Assembly: GCA_913030805.1 (NCBI GenBank)
Contig: CAJWDL010000009.1
Span: 1 to 38,058, forward strand
Length of the DNA: 38,058 bases
Source of the DNA: an uncultured Candidatus Pelagibacter sp.
GTDB lineage: Bacteria; Pseudomonadota; Alphaproteobacteria; Pelagibacterales; Pelagibacteraceae
Direction of reading: 5' to 3'
This document shows positions 13,086-22,748 of the stretch, in pieces. Below the pieces are notes generated by a model that searched no databases, was not told where the DNA came from, and saw only the letters and a list, made by a program, of their open reading frames with translations. Made by a program: the position numbers and the translations under genes. The stretch's first letter is position 1. Each line of letters starts with the position of its first letter.

Positions 13086-14006
13086 TTAAGCGCTTACGGC
13101 TACAGGTCTGTTATAAAATCGACTATTTGGAAATCTTTTTTCCTTAAATTCCACCACTGAAAAATATTTGCTGTCTGATAGAAATTTTTTTAGTAATGCA
13201 TTGGTTAATTGATGGCCGCCTTGGCTACATCTTACTTTACCTAAAATTTTATAATTGGCTAACATCAAATCACCCATGCAATCTAAAATCTTATGCATTA
13301 CAAATTCATTTTTATGCCTTAATCCTCCATCATTAAGAACTTTGTCATCTTCTACTACGACAGCATTCTCAAGAGATCCTCCCTTTCCAAGACCTAGCCG
13401 TTTAATCTTTTCTACATCTTCAAACAAACAAAAAGTTCTAGAATTATAAACTGAATCAAGATCGCCGTTGGACAATCTAACCGATTTTCTTTGATTGCCA
13501 ATAAGTTGATTTTTGTATACAATCTCAAAATCAATTTTTAAATCATTTTCATAGGGTTCTATTGATATAAATTTCTTATCAATAATTAATTCACATTTTT
13601 TCAAAACTTTTATAAATTTTTTCGAAGTGTCATAATTTCTAGTTCCAACTGTTCTAATTTGATGAACAAATTCCTTAGCTGACCCATCCATAATAGGAAT
13701 TTCGCTTGAATCAATCTCAATTAATAAATTATCAATCTCCTCTCCATATAAAGCTCCCTGTAAATGTTCAATCATTGAGACAGTAACTCCAAATTCATTT
13801 TGAATGCTTGTGCAAAGAACTGAATTACTAACATTATCGAAAATTGCAGGAATTAAATTTTTTGTTTTTAAATCGGTTCTCTTAAAAACTATCCCGTGAT
13901 TTGGTGCCGCAGGAACAAGTTTCATATTAACTCTTTTGCCATTATGCAGACCTACACCCTTGAATTGAATTTCACGTTTGATTGTCTTCTGATAAAAACT
14001 AGGCAT
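13086..14006 (-). CDS. lpxC: UDP-3-O-acyl-N-acetylglucosamine deacetylase
   Basis: 306 residues, normal length. First committed step of lipid A synthesis, a zinc-dependent deacetylation in the cytoplasm. Motifs: KGVGLHNG near the start, zinc ligand His81 in SMIEHLQGALYG, His238 and Asp242 in MHKILDCMGDL (same numbering as the E. coli zinc ligands), and the catalytic His265 in GGHQLTNALL. Its presence shows the organism makes lipid A. It follows ftsA after a 70-base gap, the largest in the core cluster, holding a palindrome and a possible promoter; ftsZ, which normally sits between ftsA and lpxC, is absent here. Confidence 0.95.
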   Translation of the reverse strand: MPSFYQKTIKREIQFKGVGLHNGKRVNMKLVPAAPNHGIVFKRTDLKTKNLIPAIFDNVSNSVLCTSIQNEFGVTVSMIEHLQGALYGEEIDNLLIEIDSSEIPIMDGSAKEFVHQIRTVGTRNYDTSKKFIKVLKKCELIIDKKFISIEPYENDLKIDFEIVYKNQLIGNQRKSVRLSNGDLDSVYNSRTFCLFEDVEKIKRLGLGKGGSLENAVVVEDDKVLNDGGLRHKNEFVMHKILDCMGDLMLANYKILGKVRCSQGGHQLTNALLKKFLSDSKYFSVVEFKEKRFPNSRFYNRPVAVSA

Positions 14007-14040
14007 AAAATCTTTATAATGATCAAAGACAAGATATTAA

Positions 14041-14055
14041 AAACAATAATTGTTT
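14041..14055. promoter_or_regulatory. 15-bp palindrome upstream of lpxC
   Basis: AAACAAT-A-ATTGTTT is a perfect 7-base inverted repeat in the ftsA-lpxC gap, centred 42 bases before the lpxC ATG. On the minus strand TTGAAA (overlapping it) and TATCTT about 16 bases later could be a weak promoter. This is one of the few places in the cluster where an internal promoter or operator would fit. In AT-rich DNA such a palindrome may occur by chance. Confidence 0.35.
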
Positions 14056-14076
14056 CAAAAAAATACAATAAAGAGG

Positions 14077-15303
14077 CTAATTAAAAATATTGAAAATTCT
14101 AGTAAAAAAGCCATTATTATCCTTTTGGCTTTTATTTGGTATAGCAATTGCCTCTGAGGCAAAACCTTCTGTTAAAATTTTCACTGCACCATAGCAGGCT
14201 AATAATTCTCTATCAATATTTTCGAAAGATTTAATATTATCTAGGTTAGTATCGAAAGTACAATTTGATAACTTGGCCTTAACCATTTTTTTTAAATCAT
14301 TTAATCTTGATCCTTCTCCCACAAAAATTAAATTTTGTTTTATACTTTCAAATTGTAAACAACTTATTTCTTTAAAAATTTTATTCAGAATTTCATCTAA
14401 TCTCGCTAAAATGATATCTTTAATAAATTTAGACGAAATTTTTCTAAATTTAGTTTCAGAAAAATATTTATCAGATAAAAATCCATTTTCATTTAATTCT
14501 TCATCTAAACTATCGGTTATTGATATATCTTTTTTGATTAATTCTGATTCAATTTCAGATAAATAACAACCTCGAGAAATATCCTTTGTAATATGATTAG
14601 ATCCTATTGGAAAAGAAGAGGCACATACTAAAGATGAATCTTTAAATAACGCTAGAGAAGTTTTTTCATAACCCATATCAATAATGCCACATCCATAATC
14701 AATTTGATCTTGATTAAAACAGCAAATGCCTAAGGCGTAAGAACAAGAAATAAATTTACCAATTTCAATATCGCAAGAATGAAATACCTCTGAGATATTC
14801 TTTAAAATATTTTTTGGGACACCGAGAAAAACATTTTCTTGACTAAACTGATCTACATAAATATTTAAAGGCAAATCTTTAAAAAGTTTATTATCGACTA
14901 CATACTTATAATTAAATATATGAATATTAGATAATCTAGAATCATTTAATTCAACTTGTTTTTTTGCTTCTTTCAGAAGAAAACTGACATCATTTTTTTC
15001 TATTTTAGATCCGCTAGTTTTTTTAAACTTGGTCAACCTGGTGGTAACAATTTCAGTAGGATCAATTAATACATTTATTTTATTTAGACTAATTTGTGAT
15101 TTTTTTTCTGCCTCAATCAAACATGAGCGAACTGAATCAATTGCATCATTTATATTAACTATGATTGAATTATGTATACCTTTTGCTTTTTTTTTAGAAA
15201 AACCAATAAGTTTTGGTAACCTGCCAATGTCAAATGAAAAAATAGCACACTTAAGATTGGAGGTTCCTAAATCAATTACGGCAATAATTTCTTTGTTTTC
15301 CAC
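14077..15303 (-). CDS. ftsA: Cell division actin-like protein FtsA
   Basis: 408 residues, actin/Hsp70 fold. IAVIDLGTSNLKCAIF at the N-terminus is the phosphate-1 motif, CGIIDMGYEKTSLALF the phosphate-2 motif, and IFVGEGSRLNDLKKMV the adenosine motif. The C-terminal NGFFTRIFNIFN is the amphipathic membrane-targeting helix that tethers FtsZ to the inner membrane. It directly follows ftsQ (junction at 15303) as usual, but the expected ftsZ does not follow; lpxC does. FtsZ is encoded near the head of the cluster. Confidence 0.93.
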   Translation of the reverse strand: MENKEIIAVIDLGTSNLKCAIFSFDIGRLPKLIGFSKKKAKGIHNSIIVNINDAIDSVRSCLIEAEKKSQISLNKINVLIDPTEIVTTRLTKFKKTSGSKIEKNDVSFLLKEAKKQVELNDSRLSNIHIFNYKYVVDNKLFKDLPLNIYVDQFSQENVFLGVPKNILKNISEVFHSCDIEIGKFISCSYALGICCFNQDQIDYGCGIIDMGYEKTSLALFKDSSLVCASSFPIGSNHITKDISRGCYLSEIESELIKKDISITDSLDEELNENGFLSDKYFSETKFRKISSKFIKDIILARLDEILNKIFKEISCLQFESIKQNLIFVGEGSRLNDLKKMVKAKLSNCTFDTNLDNIKSFENIDRELLACYGAVKILTEGFASEAIAIPNKSQKDNNGFFTRIFNIFN

Positions 15304-15989
15304 TACTGAGTGATAATTTTATTATTAATCCTTAAATCTATAACAGAATAATTATTAAAATTTTTATTATTTAAAAGCTTATTAACTACTCTTATAGCTT
15401 CCGTTAAGTCTTTTGAAGGAAATTTTATTGTTTTTTGATTATTTGTAACTATATCCCATCTATTAATTTGAAAAAAATAGTAACTCGATATGATATTTAA
15501 ATTAAAATTATTTAATTTGAGTAAATTCTGAAAATCGTTGAAATAATATTCTGCATCTTTTCCATAAACATTTGGTAAATTTTGATCAGTTAAATGATCC
15601 GCATAAAGGATAAGGTTATTATTATCAGCCAAAAAATACCATTTTTTATCTTTTATAAACTTTGCAACCAAAACAACTTCCTTCAATTTGACGCTAATTT
15701 TATTGGGATATTGTTTTAGAACTGTATATTCGCTGATTAACTTATTCTCATTTATAATTTCTTCAATATCTCTGCGTTTTGTTAAAAGTAAATTCTGTCC
15801 TATTAAACTATTTAATTTACGTTGCATTGCTACATGATCAACCTTTTTATGCCCTGATATTTCAATCTCTTTTAGCTGAAAGAAAAATTTCTTGCCGAAA
15901 ATATTTGTCCTTTCAAAAAAACTTATCGTGGACAGAAAAATAAATACTGAAATATAAAATAATATTTTAATTTTTTTATTACCTGGCAT
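15303..15989 (-). CDS. ftsQ: Cell division protein FtsQ
   Basis: 228 residues from the ATG at 15989 (MPGNKKIKILFYIS); another ATG at 15998 is possible and the open frame extends to 16028, further into ddl. A single membrane segment (about residues 8-26) is followed by a POTRA domain (FFFQLKEIEISGHKKVDH), then the FtsQ beta domain (NKISVKLKEVVLVAKF, WYFLADNNNLIL). FtsQ is a bitopic divisome scaffold binding FtsL and FtsB in the periplasm. The sequence is weakly conserved, so assignment uses the POTRA and its position between ddl and ftsA. Confidence 0.85.
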   Translation of the reverse strand: MPGNKKIKILFYISVFIFLSTISFFERTNIFGKKFFFQLKEIEISGHKKVDHVAMQRKLNSLIGQNLLLTKRRDIEEIINENKLISEYTVLKQYPNKISVKLKEVVLVAKFIKDKKWYFLADNNNLILYADHLTDQNLPNVYGKDAEYYFNDFQNLLKLNNFNLNIISSYYFFQINRWDIVTNNQKTIKFPSKDLTEAIRVVNKLLNNKNFNNYSVIDLRINNKIITQ

Positions 15990-16893
15990 AATCAGCATCT
16001 TTGACCATCCATTCAACCAAATTTTCAAATTTAATTCCCTTGTAGGCTGCTATTTCAGGTACTAAAGAAAGATTTGTCATTCCTGGTTGTGTATTAACCT
16101 CCAGTAGAAAAAATTTATTATTGTAGTATCTAAAATCACTTCTTGTGATTCCCCTGCATCCCAATGAAAAGTGAGCTTTTCTGGCAATACTTAAAACCTC
16201 TTTGTATTTTTTTGATTCTAAGGGAGCTGGCATAATATGTTTGGTTTTTGCTTTGCTTGAATATTTAGCATAGTAATCATAAAATTTTCTTTTAGGTTTA
16301 AGCTCTATGGCACCTAGAGGCTTGTTATTCATAACTGCCACTTGTATTTCTCTTCCTGGAATATATTTTTCGACCAATATTTTATTATATTTTCTTAACT
16401 TTTTTAAATTTTTGTTTAGATTTTTTTTTGTACAAATATAAACACCTATGCTTGAACCTTCGTTAATTGGTTTAATAACAACAGGAAAATTTATTTTTGA
16501 TTTTTTTATTAAGGTGCGAATATTTGATCCATTATTAAAATTATAGACGAAAAATTTTGGGGTACTGATTTTATTTTTAATAAATATTTTTTTAGAAACC
16601 TCTTTATCAATAGCAATGCTTGAGGCAAGAACTCCAGAATGAGTATATTTTATTTTTTCTGCATCTAAAATACTTTGAATATAGCCATCTTCGCCGAAAC
16701 GGCCGTGCAAGGCATTAAATACAATTTTTGGTTTTATTTTTCTGATTTTACCAATAAAATTTCCCTTTGGATCTAAAACTTTAACTTTATATTTCCTTTT
16801 TTTTAGTGCCCTTGCGCATGTCCTTCCAGACAAAATACTAATTTCTTTTTCTTCCGAAATTCCTCCCATTAGAACTAGAATTGTTTTTTTCAT
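15979..16893 (-). CDS. ddl: D-alanine--D-alanine ligase
   Basis: 304 residues, typical DdlB length, ATP-grasp fold. N-terminal VLMGGISEEKEISILSG, central HGRFGEDGYIQSILD and FPVVIKPINEGSSIGVY (ATP contacts), then GCRGITRSDFRY and LLEVNTQPGMT near the C-terminus with the Mg2+-binding Glu and Asn. Makes the D-Ala-D-Ala dipeptide used by MurF. Its ATG overlaps the murB stop as ATGA, and its end overlaps the ftsQ start by 11 bases. Confidence 0.94.
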   Translation of the reverse strand: MKKTILVLMGGISEEKEISILSGRTCARALKKRKYKVKVLDPKGNFIGKIRKIKPKIVFNALHGRFGEDGYIQSILDAEKIKYTHSGVLASSIAIDKEVSKKIFIKNKISTPKFFVYNFNNGSNIRTLIKKSKINFPVVIKPINEGSSIGVYICTKKNLNKNLKKLRKYNKILVEKYIPGREIQVAVMNNKPLGAIELKPKRKFYDYYAKYSSKAKTKHIMPAPLESKKYKEVLSIARKAHFSLGCRGITRSDFRYYNNKFFLLEVNTQPGMTNLSLVPEIAAYKGIKFENLVEWMVKDADYAR

Positions 16894-17810
16894 TCTTTTT
16901 CACCAATAATCTGTAATTCCAATTCAAGCTTTATTCCAGTGGTATTAAAAACCTTTTCTCTTACAAGACTAATCAAATTTTCCATATCATTTGAGGTAGC
17001 CGAATCTTGATTAACAAAAAAATTGCTATGTTTTTCAGAAATTGTGGCATCTCCAATTTTCATATTCTCACATTGCGCCTCTTTGATAAGTTCCCATGCC
17101 TTTTTTTGTGTTTGATTAATTGGATTTTTAAAGGTACTTCCACAAGTTTTAACTCCTGTTGGTTGTGATTTTTTTTTAAACGCTAAAAGTTTTTTCATTC
17201 TTTCTTTGATTTTTTTGCCGTCTTGCTTTTTGCCCTTAAAAGTTCCGCTTAAAAAAATCAAATCATCAGATAGGTCTGAACCTCGGTAAAAAAAATTGAT
17301 TTTTTCAGACTTAATCGTTCTCACAATCCCATTGCAGTCTACCACTTGAATTGAAACTATACATTTTGAGATATCGTGATCATAACACCCTGAATTCATT
17401 TTTATTGCACCGCCAATAGAGCCGGGAATACAAAAGAGAAATTCTAGTCCAGCAATAGAATTTTCTAGTGCAAAATTTGATAGCTGCCTATCCAACACAG
17501 AAGATCCTGAGATTACGGTATTATCATCAAGTTTAGATAAATGTGAGAAGTATTTTCCAAGTTTAATAATAACACCATCATATCCCCCATCTCTGATTAA
17601 TGTGTTTGAGCCAACTCCAAGAACTTTGATTGGCAAATTACTTGAAAAATTTTTTAAAAAAAAAACTAATTCTTCTAACGTATCTGGTTTAAAAAAAACT
17701 TTAGCTGGACCTCCTAGTTTAAACCAATTTAATCGCCTCATATCATATTCATAATGAATTTTTCCTGGTAATTTTCTTGATAAATCTTGAACTTGTTTTG
17801 ATATATTCAT
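16890..17810 (-). CDS. murB: UDP-N-acetylenolpyruvoylglucosamine reductase
   Basis: 306 residues from the ATG at 17810, chosen because it makes an ATGA overlap with the murC stop like most junctions here; the frame stays open to 17864. FAD-binding motifs: GSNTLIRDGGYDGVIIKLG, then IPGSIGGAIKMNSGCY, and KTCGSTFKNP with the catalytic Ser proton donor. The C-terminal EKHSNFFVNQ and the compact size indicate the shorter type II MurB. It reduces the enolpyruvyl group to give UDP-MurNAc in the cytoplasm. Confidence 0.94.
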   Translation of the reverse strand: MNISKQVQDLSRKLPGKIHYEYDMRRLNWFKLGGPAKVFFKPDTLEELVFFLKNFSSNLPIKVLGVGSNTLIRDGGYDGVIIKLGKYFSHLSKLDDNTVISGSSVLDRQLSNFALENSIAGLEFLFCIPGSIGGAIKMNSGCYDHDISKCIVSIQVVDCNGIVRTIKSEKINFFYRGSDLSDDLIFLSGTFKGKKQDGKKIKERMKKLLAFKKKSQPTGVKTCGSTFKNPINQTQKKAWELIKEAQCENMKIGDATISEKHSNFFVNQDSATSNDMENLISLVREKVFNTTGIKLELELQIIGEKE

Positions 17811-19195
17811 AATTTTTTTGATATATTTCTTATCCATGAAGATATGCTCCCGGCACCCATGCATACTACTAACTCATTATCAAAAAGATTTTTTTTAAAA
17901 TAATTTAGTAAATCATTTTCTGATTTTAATATTGCTACCGTTACGTTAGATTTTTTTACAATTAATTTTCCAAATGAATGGTAATCAAAATATTTATTGA
18001 TCTTTTCACCGGCCGGATAAATCGGACATAGAACGACCTCATTGCAAAACTTAAATGCCTTGGCAAATTCTTTTTTTAATAACCTGACTCGAGAGAATCT
18101 GTGGGGCTGAAAAACAGAAATTATTTTTCTAGAACGGTGTGCTGACCTAATACCGTCAAGTAAAGAGTGTATTTCGGTTGGATGATGAGCATAATCGTCG
18201 TAAAAATCAATTTTTTTATAAGAAAATATTTTATTGAATCGACGTTGAACTCCTTCAAAATTTTTTAGAGCATCTTTGATTACATTTATTTTGACACCCA
18301 GACTTAATGCCACCGCAACTGCCGCAGTGGCATTTTTTATATTATGGTTCCCAAGCAAAGGTATTTGTAAATTTTTTAAATTTTTTTTAATTTTTCCAAC
18401 TAAATTTAACTTTATATTAAAGCTTGAATTATTAGGTTTTTTTCTAACATTATTAATTTGAAAATTTGAATTTTTATCAAAACCATAGGTTAAATAATTA
18501 TTTATTTTTAATTTTTTAATTAATACTTTATTATTACGATCGTCTTTACAAATAATTGATTTTCCCAGGGAAGGTGTCTTTTCAACAAATAACTGAAAAG
18601 ATTTTTGTAAAACTTCTAATTTTTTATAAAAATCTAAGTGTTCCTTATCAATATTTGTAACCACAGAATATGTCAGGGGTATATCTAAAAAACTACCATC
18701 TGACTCGTCTGATTCTACTACACACCAATCACTTTTTCCCAGTTTCGCAGAATTTCTCAGAAAATTTATGATTCCACCATTAATTATTGTTGGGTCCAGT
18801 TTTGCTGCAAATAAAATGCTAGATATCAAAGAAGTAGTAGTCGTTTTTCCGTGAGATCCCGTAATAACAATATTTTTTTTTAATGAAATAATGTTAGCCA
18901 GCATTTTACCTCGTTTGTGAATAGGTATTTTTTTTTTTTTAGCTAATAAATATTCAACATTATTTTTTTTAATAGCGGAAGAAATAACGAGCATGGTAAC
19001 CCTTTTAATATTTTTCTTTTTATGACCAATAAAAATCTTAATGCCAAATTTTCTTAACCGATCTGTATTTTTGCTTCGACTTAAATCACTACCCTGTACC
19101 ATGAAGCCCATGTTATGCATTATTTGTGCCAGTCCACTCATTCCAATTCCGCCAATGCCAACAAAATGGATTACTTCATTGCTTGTTATTTTCAT
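17807..19195 (-). CDS. murC: UDP-N-acetylmuramate--L-alanine ligase
   Basis: 462 residues, normal length. N-terminal Rossmann-like IHFVGIGGIGMSGLAQIM, Mur ligase P-loop ITGSHGKTTTTSLI, VESDESDGSFL, HLDFY and the C-terminal DDYAHHPTEI that marks MurC. Adds L-Ala to UDP-MurNAc as the first peptide-stem step. Its start overlaps the murG stop by one base (TAATG), its stop overlaps the murB start as ATGA. Confidence 0.96.
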   Translation of the reverse strand: MKITSNEVIHFVGIGGIGMSGLAQIMHNMGFMVQGSDLSRSKNTDRLRKFGIKIFIGHKKKNIKRVTMLVISSAIKKNNVEYLLAKKKKIPIHKRGKMLANIISLKKNIVITGSHGKTTTTSLISSILFAAKLDPTIINGGIINFLRNSAKLGKSDWCVVESDESDGSFLDIPLTYSVVTNIDKEHLDFYKKLEVLQKSFQLFVEKTPSLGKSIICKDDRNNKVLIKKLKINNYLTYGFDKNSNFQINNVRKKPNNSSFNIKLNLVGKIKKNLKNLQIPLLGNHNIKNATAAVAVALSLGVKINVIKDALKNFEGVQRRFNKIFSYKKIDFYDDYAHHPTEIHSLLDGIRSAHRSRKIISVFQPHRFSRVRLLKKEFAKAFKFCNEVVLCPIYPAGEKINKYFDYHSFGKLIVKKSNVTVAILKSENDLLNYFKKNLFDNELVVCMGAGSISSWIRNISKKL

Positions 19196-20268
19196 TAAAT
19201 TAATTTTTCCATTTCTTTTTCTATTTTTAAAAGGGTATTTTTACTATCATTTTTAAACATATTTTCTCTTTTCAAGCTTAATTCAACATTATTATCTAAA
19301 ATTTTGGTCAGCATTTCTTTCAAACTATTGAAGGATAAATTCTTTTGCTCTAATAGCCAGCAACATCCTTTTTTTTCATAATAAATTGCATTTTGATATT
19401 GGTGATTATCTTTGGCAAATGGATAGGGAATAGCAACAAATGGTACTCCTAAAAATTCAAGTTCTCCGATAGTTGATGATCCACATCTTGATATTGCTAG
19501 GTCGGCTTTTGATATTAATTCAACGATATTCTCATGGAAGCTAAAAATATAATTTTCAATATTATTTTCATTATAAAAATTTTGAATTTCATTTACTTGC
19601 TTAGGTAGAGATTGTTGAATAACATTTATTCTATAACTTTTATTTATGTCCAAAATAACCTGCGGTATTTCTTCACCAAAAATTTCAGCGCCTTGGCTTC
19701 CACCCAAAATCAAAATGGTTTTTTTTGAATTTAAATTATTTTTTTCTGATAATTCATATTTTATAATTTCTTCTCTAAGAATATTTCCAACCTCAACGCA
19801 TTTGGTTAAATATTTATTGGGAAGATTTAGGATATCGTTTGAATTTATAAAGAGCTTATTACAAAAACGCAAAAAATATTTATTTACTCTACCCAAAACA
19901 AGATTAGGTTCGTACAATAAAATTTTAATATTAAGTAATTTTGCAGCCAAACAAATAGGAAAGGAAACATATCCCCCAAGACCAAATACAAAATCTGGTT
20001 TTTCTTTCCTCAAAAACAAAAAAGAATTGAATAAAGCTAGAATTAGCTTTAAGTAAAAAAATATTTTATTTACAAATCCTGCTCGAATTGGAAAACTGAC
20101 ATCGAATATTTTATGTAAAGAAAAATTTTTTTTTACATATTTTGCTCCTCTTTTATCGGTAACGAATATTGTTTCATATTCTTTTTTTTTAAAAAAATTA
20201 ATTAAACTAATAGAGGGAAAAACATGGCCCCCTGTACCTCCGCTACTAAACAGAATTTTTTTTTTCAT
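19195..20268 (-). CDS. murG: Lipid II synthase MurG
   Basis: 357 residues, GT28 glycosyltransferase with two Rossmann domains. SSGGTGGHVFPSIS (glycine-rich loop, lipid I site), FGLGGYVSFP, the second glycine loop ILGGSQGAEIF, and the UDP-GlcNAc-binding AISRCGSSTIGELEFLGVPF with PYPFAKDNHQYQNA are all clear. Peripheral on the inner leaflet, it transfers GlcNAc to lipid I giving lipid II. ATGA overlap with ftsW upstream. Confidence 0.95.
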   Translation of the reverse strand: MKKKILFSSGGTGGHVFPSISLINFFKKKEYETIFVTDKRGAKYVKKNFSLHKIFDVSFPIRAGFVNKIFFYLKLILALFNSFLFLRKEKPDFVFGLGGYVSFPICLAAKLLNIKILLYEPNLVLGRVNKYFLRFCNKLFINSNDILNLPNKYLTKCVEVGNILREEIIKYELSEKNNLNSKKTILILGGSQGAEIFGEEIPQVILDINKSYRINVIQQSLPKQVNEIQNFYNENNIENYIFSFHENIVELISKADLAISRCGSSTIGELEFLGVPFVAIPYPFAKDNHQYQNAIYYEKKGCCWLLEQKNLSFNSLKEMLTKILDNNVELSLKRENMFKNDSKNTLLKIEKEMEKLI

Positions 20269-21407
20269 AAACTATCTCGGTTTAATGGAATTTTTTTTGT
20301 CAAATTCAATATTAAACCAGCTATTATTGCGTTCCCTACAATTGATGAGCCTCCATAACTTAAAAACGGAAGAGTTATACCTGTTGTTGGCAAAAGTCTT
20401 ATATTTACTCCAATATGAATAAAAGTTTGAATTAACAATAATGAAATTAAACCAACCAGTACAAGTTTCGTATATTCATCCTTTTCATCTAATAATTTAT
20501 GCAACACCTTATAAGAAAAAAATAAGAAAATTATTATTAGCAGCAAAAGTAATATAGCTCCAAATTCTTCTGCAATTACGGCAAACATATAATCGGTATG
20601 AGCTTCTGGCACTCTATCTTTTAATACTCCTTCGCCTAAACCTCTGCCTGTAAAACCACCATTCTTTATTGCCTCTAGTGCTTTTTCTGACTGATAGTTT
20701 TCTCCTTTTGTTGGATCAATAAATGATTTTAGCCTAAATAAGATATATCCAAATTTATTCGGGAAAAAAAATAAGATTGAAACGAAAATTAAAACGCAGA
20801 TTAAAAAAAATATAGCTAAAATTACGAAATTTATTCCTGATGAAAAAACCATAACCAACCAAGAAGAAAATAATAGAACGGATTGACCTAGATCTGGCTG
20901 AATAGCCAGAAGAAACAAAACAGCAAATAATAAAACTAATGTAAAAAAATATTTTCTATATAAATTATGAATCATTTGCGAAGAGATAATTTGTGCCAGT
21001 ATGAGAATAAAAAAAGGTTTTAATATTTCAATCGGTTGAAATCTAGGTAAAAGGGGTATGTCCAACCATCTTTTTGCACCTTTAACTTCAATTCCAATAA
21101 GGGGAACTAATAATAATAGTAAGAGAGATATTATGAAAAAATATGGCAAATATGCTTTGATTATTTCTCTTTTTTGAAGAGAAATAAAAAAGATAATTAT
21201 TAGTGCAATAACAACAAATACAAAATGCTTTAAAAAGAAAAAATAACTTTCCTTATTTAATTTTTCACCAATAACAGGTGATGTAGAAGAAAATGAAAAA
21301 AATAAACCTAAGAAAAAAAGGAGCAGAATTAGCGATAATATTATCTTGTCTATATTTTTCCACCAGCTTGCTAGTAAACTTCTATTTTCTCTACTAAAAT
21401 CAAACAT
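20265..21407 (-). CDS. ftsW: SEDS peptidoglycan polymerase FtsW
   Basis: 380 residues with about ten transmembrane helices starting near residue 20 (IILSLILLLFFLGLFFSF). SEDS hallmarks: RWLDIPLLPRFQPIEILKP, QPDLGQSVLLF, the large periplasmic loop with GRGLGEGVLKDRVPEAHTDY containing the conserved acidic residue, and the final LPFLSYGGSSIVGNAI. FtsW polymerises septal glycan strands with FtsI. Start lies 3 bases after the murD stop. RodA is the alternative, but the context decides for FtsW. Confidence 0.94.
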   Translation of the reverse strand: MFDFSRENRSLLASWWKNIDKIILSLILLLFFLGLFFSFSSTSPVIGEKLNKESYFFFLKHFVFVVIALIIIFFISLQKREIIKAYLPYFFIISLLLLLLVPLIGIEVKGAKRWLDIPLLPRFQPIEILKPFFILILAQIISSQMIHNLYRKYFFTLVLLFAVLFLLAIQPDLGQSVLLFSSWLVMVFSSGINFVILAIFFLICVLIFVSILFFFPNKFGYILFRLKSFIDPTKGENYQSEKALEAIKNGGFTGRGLGEGVLKDRVPEAHTDYMFAVIAEEFGAILLLLLIIIFLFFSYKVLHKLLDEKDEYTKLVLVGLISLLLIQTFIHIGVNIRLLPTTGITLPFLSYGGSSIVGNAIIAGLILNLTKKIPLNRDSL

Positions 21408-21410
21408 GTA

Positions 21411-22748
21411 TTAATAAACACTTGATCTTGCCCTATAAACAAGTTCCTTAAATTTTTTTCCTCTTTCTTCAAAATTTGTAAATTGGTCAAATGATGCAGC
21501 CGCAGGGCTAAATAAAATTGTATATTTACTTTTTGTTAAACTATTTGAGTTTTTTATTTGCTTTAAGTCCTTGATAACTTTTAAAACTGCATTCTTTAAA
21601 TTATTTACCACAACCAAATTCACTTTTTTTCTTAATTGTTTTCTAAAGAAAATCGTACTTTTTCCAATGATATAGGCTTTAATAATATTTTTTTTAAGCT
21701 TATTTAGAAAAAATTTATCATCTTTTTTAGGAAGTCCTCCAACAATCCAAAAAATATTTTGGTAACTTTTCAGTGATTGTGAGGATGATTCAAAATTGGT
21801 TGCCTTCGAATCGTTTATGCAAATTATTTCGTCGTTTAGCGATAATCTTTCCTGTCTGTGTGGCAATCCTTTAAATTTGTTTAAAGCTTGCAATACAACA
21901 TTTAATCTTATTCTATAATTGCTTGCTATTCTAAGTACAAAAGAAATATTTTCCAAATTGTTTTGTGATAACAAATATTTATTTTTAATTTTTTTAAAAA
22001 TTTTTTTTACCTTATATTTATCAACTTTATGCAACTTGGAAAAAAATTGTTTTTTCTTATAATTGCCTATAATTTTTTTCGTAAATTTATTGTTTAAATT
22101 TAAATACGAATGATCCTTGGATGATTGAAATTTTAAAATTTTTATTTTTGCATTAATATAGTTCGTCATAGTCTTGTGTCTTTCCATATGATCAGGGGAA
22201 ATATTAAGTATTACAGCATGATTAGATCTAAAATGCTGCGTATATTCAAGTTGATAAGAAGAAACTTCGACAATAATAACTGCTTTTTTGTTTAACTTTT
22301 TAAGAGATAATATTGGTTCACCTATGTTCCCTGCAAGATGAGTTTTGTGACCGGCATTTTTAAAAACTGTCTCTAATAACTTGCAGGTTGTTGATTTACC
22401 ATTTGTACCAGTAACGGAGATAATTTGGTTATTTTTATTGAAATTATAAAATATATCTAAATCCGTAATTATTTTAGTTTTATTTTTTGCTAAAAATTTT
22501 TTTAGATAGCAATGTCTAATATTTATACCAGGACTGACTACAATAAAGTCAATAAAATCATTTGTTAATTTTTTTTCGAAATTTAATAAATATTTTTTTT
22601 TTATACTTTTTCGAACAAAAGAATTGTCATCCCAACAATAAATTTCTGATTTAATTTTTTTTAGAAATTTTAGTGTTGCTAATCCACTTTTTGCAAATCC
22701 GTAAATAAGAATTTTTTTTTTTACAAATTGTGAACTTAAGTTTTGCAT
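21411..22748 (-). CDS. murD: UDP-N-acetylmuramoyl-L-alanine--D-glutamate ligase
   Basis: 445 residues from the ATG at 22748 (MQNLSSQFVKKKILIYGFAKSG), which forms a TAATG overlap with the mraY stop; the frame is open to 22805 but those codons lie within mraY. P-loop SVTGTNGKSTTCKLLE, then VEVSSYQLEYT, LNISPDHMERH and NDSKATNFESS. Adds D-Glu to UDP-MurNAc-L-Ala. Confidence 0.95.
   Translation of the reverse strand: MQNLSSQFVKKKILIYGFAKSGLATLKFLKKIKSEIYCWDDNSFVRKSIKKKYLLNFEKKLTNDFIDFIVVSPGINIRHCYLKKFLAKNKTKIITDLDIFYNFNKNNQIISVTGTNGKSTTCKLLETVFKNAGHKTHLAGNIGEPILSLKKLNKKAVIIVEVSSYQLEYTQHFRSNHAVILNISPDHMERHKTMTNYINAKIKILKFQSSKDHSYLNLNNKFTKKIIGNYKKKQFFSKLHKVDKYKVKKIFKKIKNKYLLSQNNLENISFVLRIASNYRIRLNVVLQALNKFKGLPHRQERLSLNDEIICINDSKATNFESSSQSLKSYQNIFWIVGGLPKKDDKFFLNKLKKNIIKAYIIGKSTIFFRKQLRKKVNLVVVNNLKNAVLKVIKDLKQIKNSNSLTKSKYTILFSPAAASFDQFTNFEERGKKFKELVYRARSSVY

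Noticed and set aside
19646-20056. 136-codon plus-strand frame inside murG
   Set aside because: Antisense to the well-conserved MurG coding sequence; composition is that of a shadow frame.
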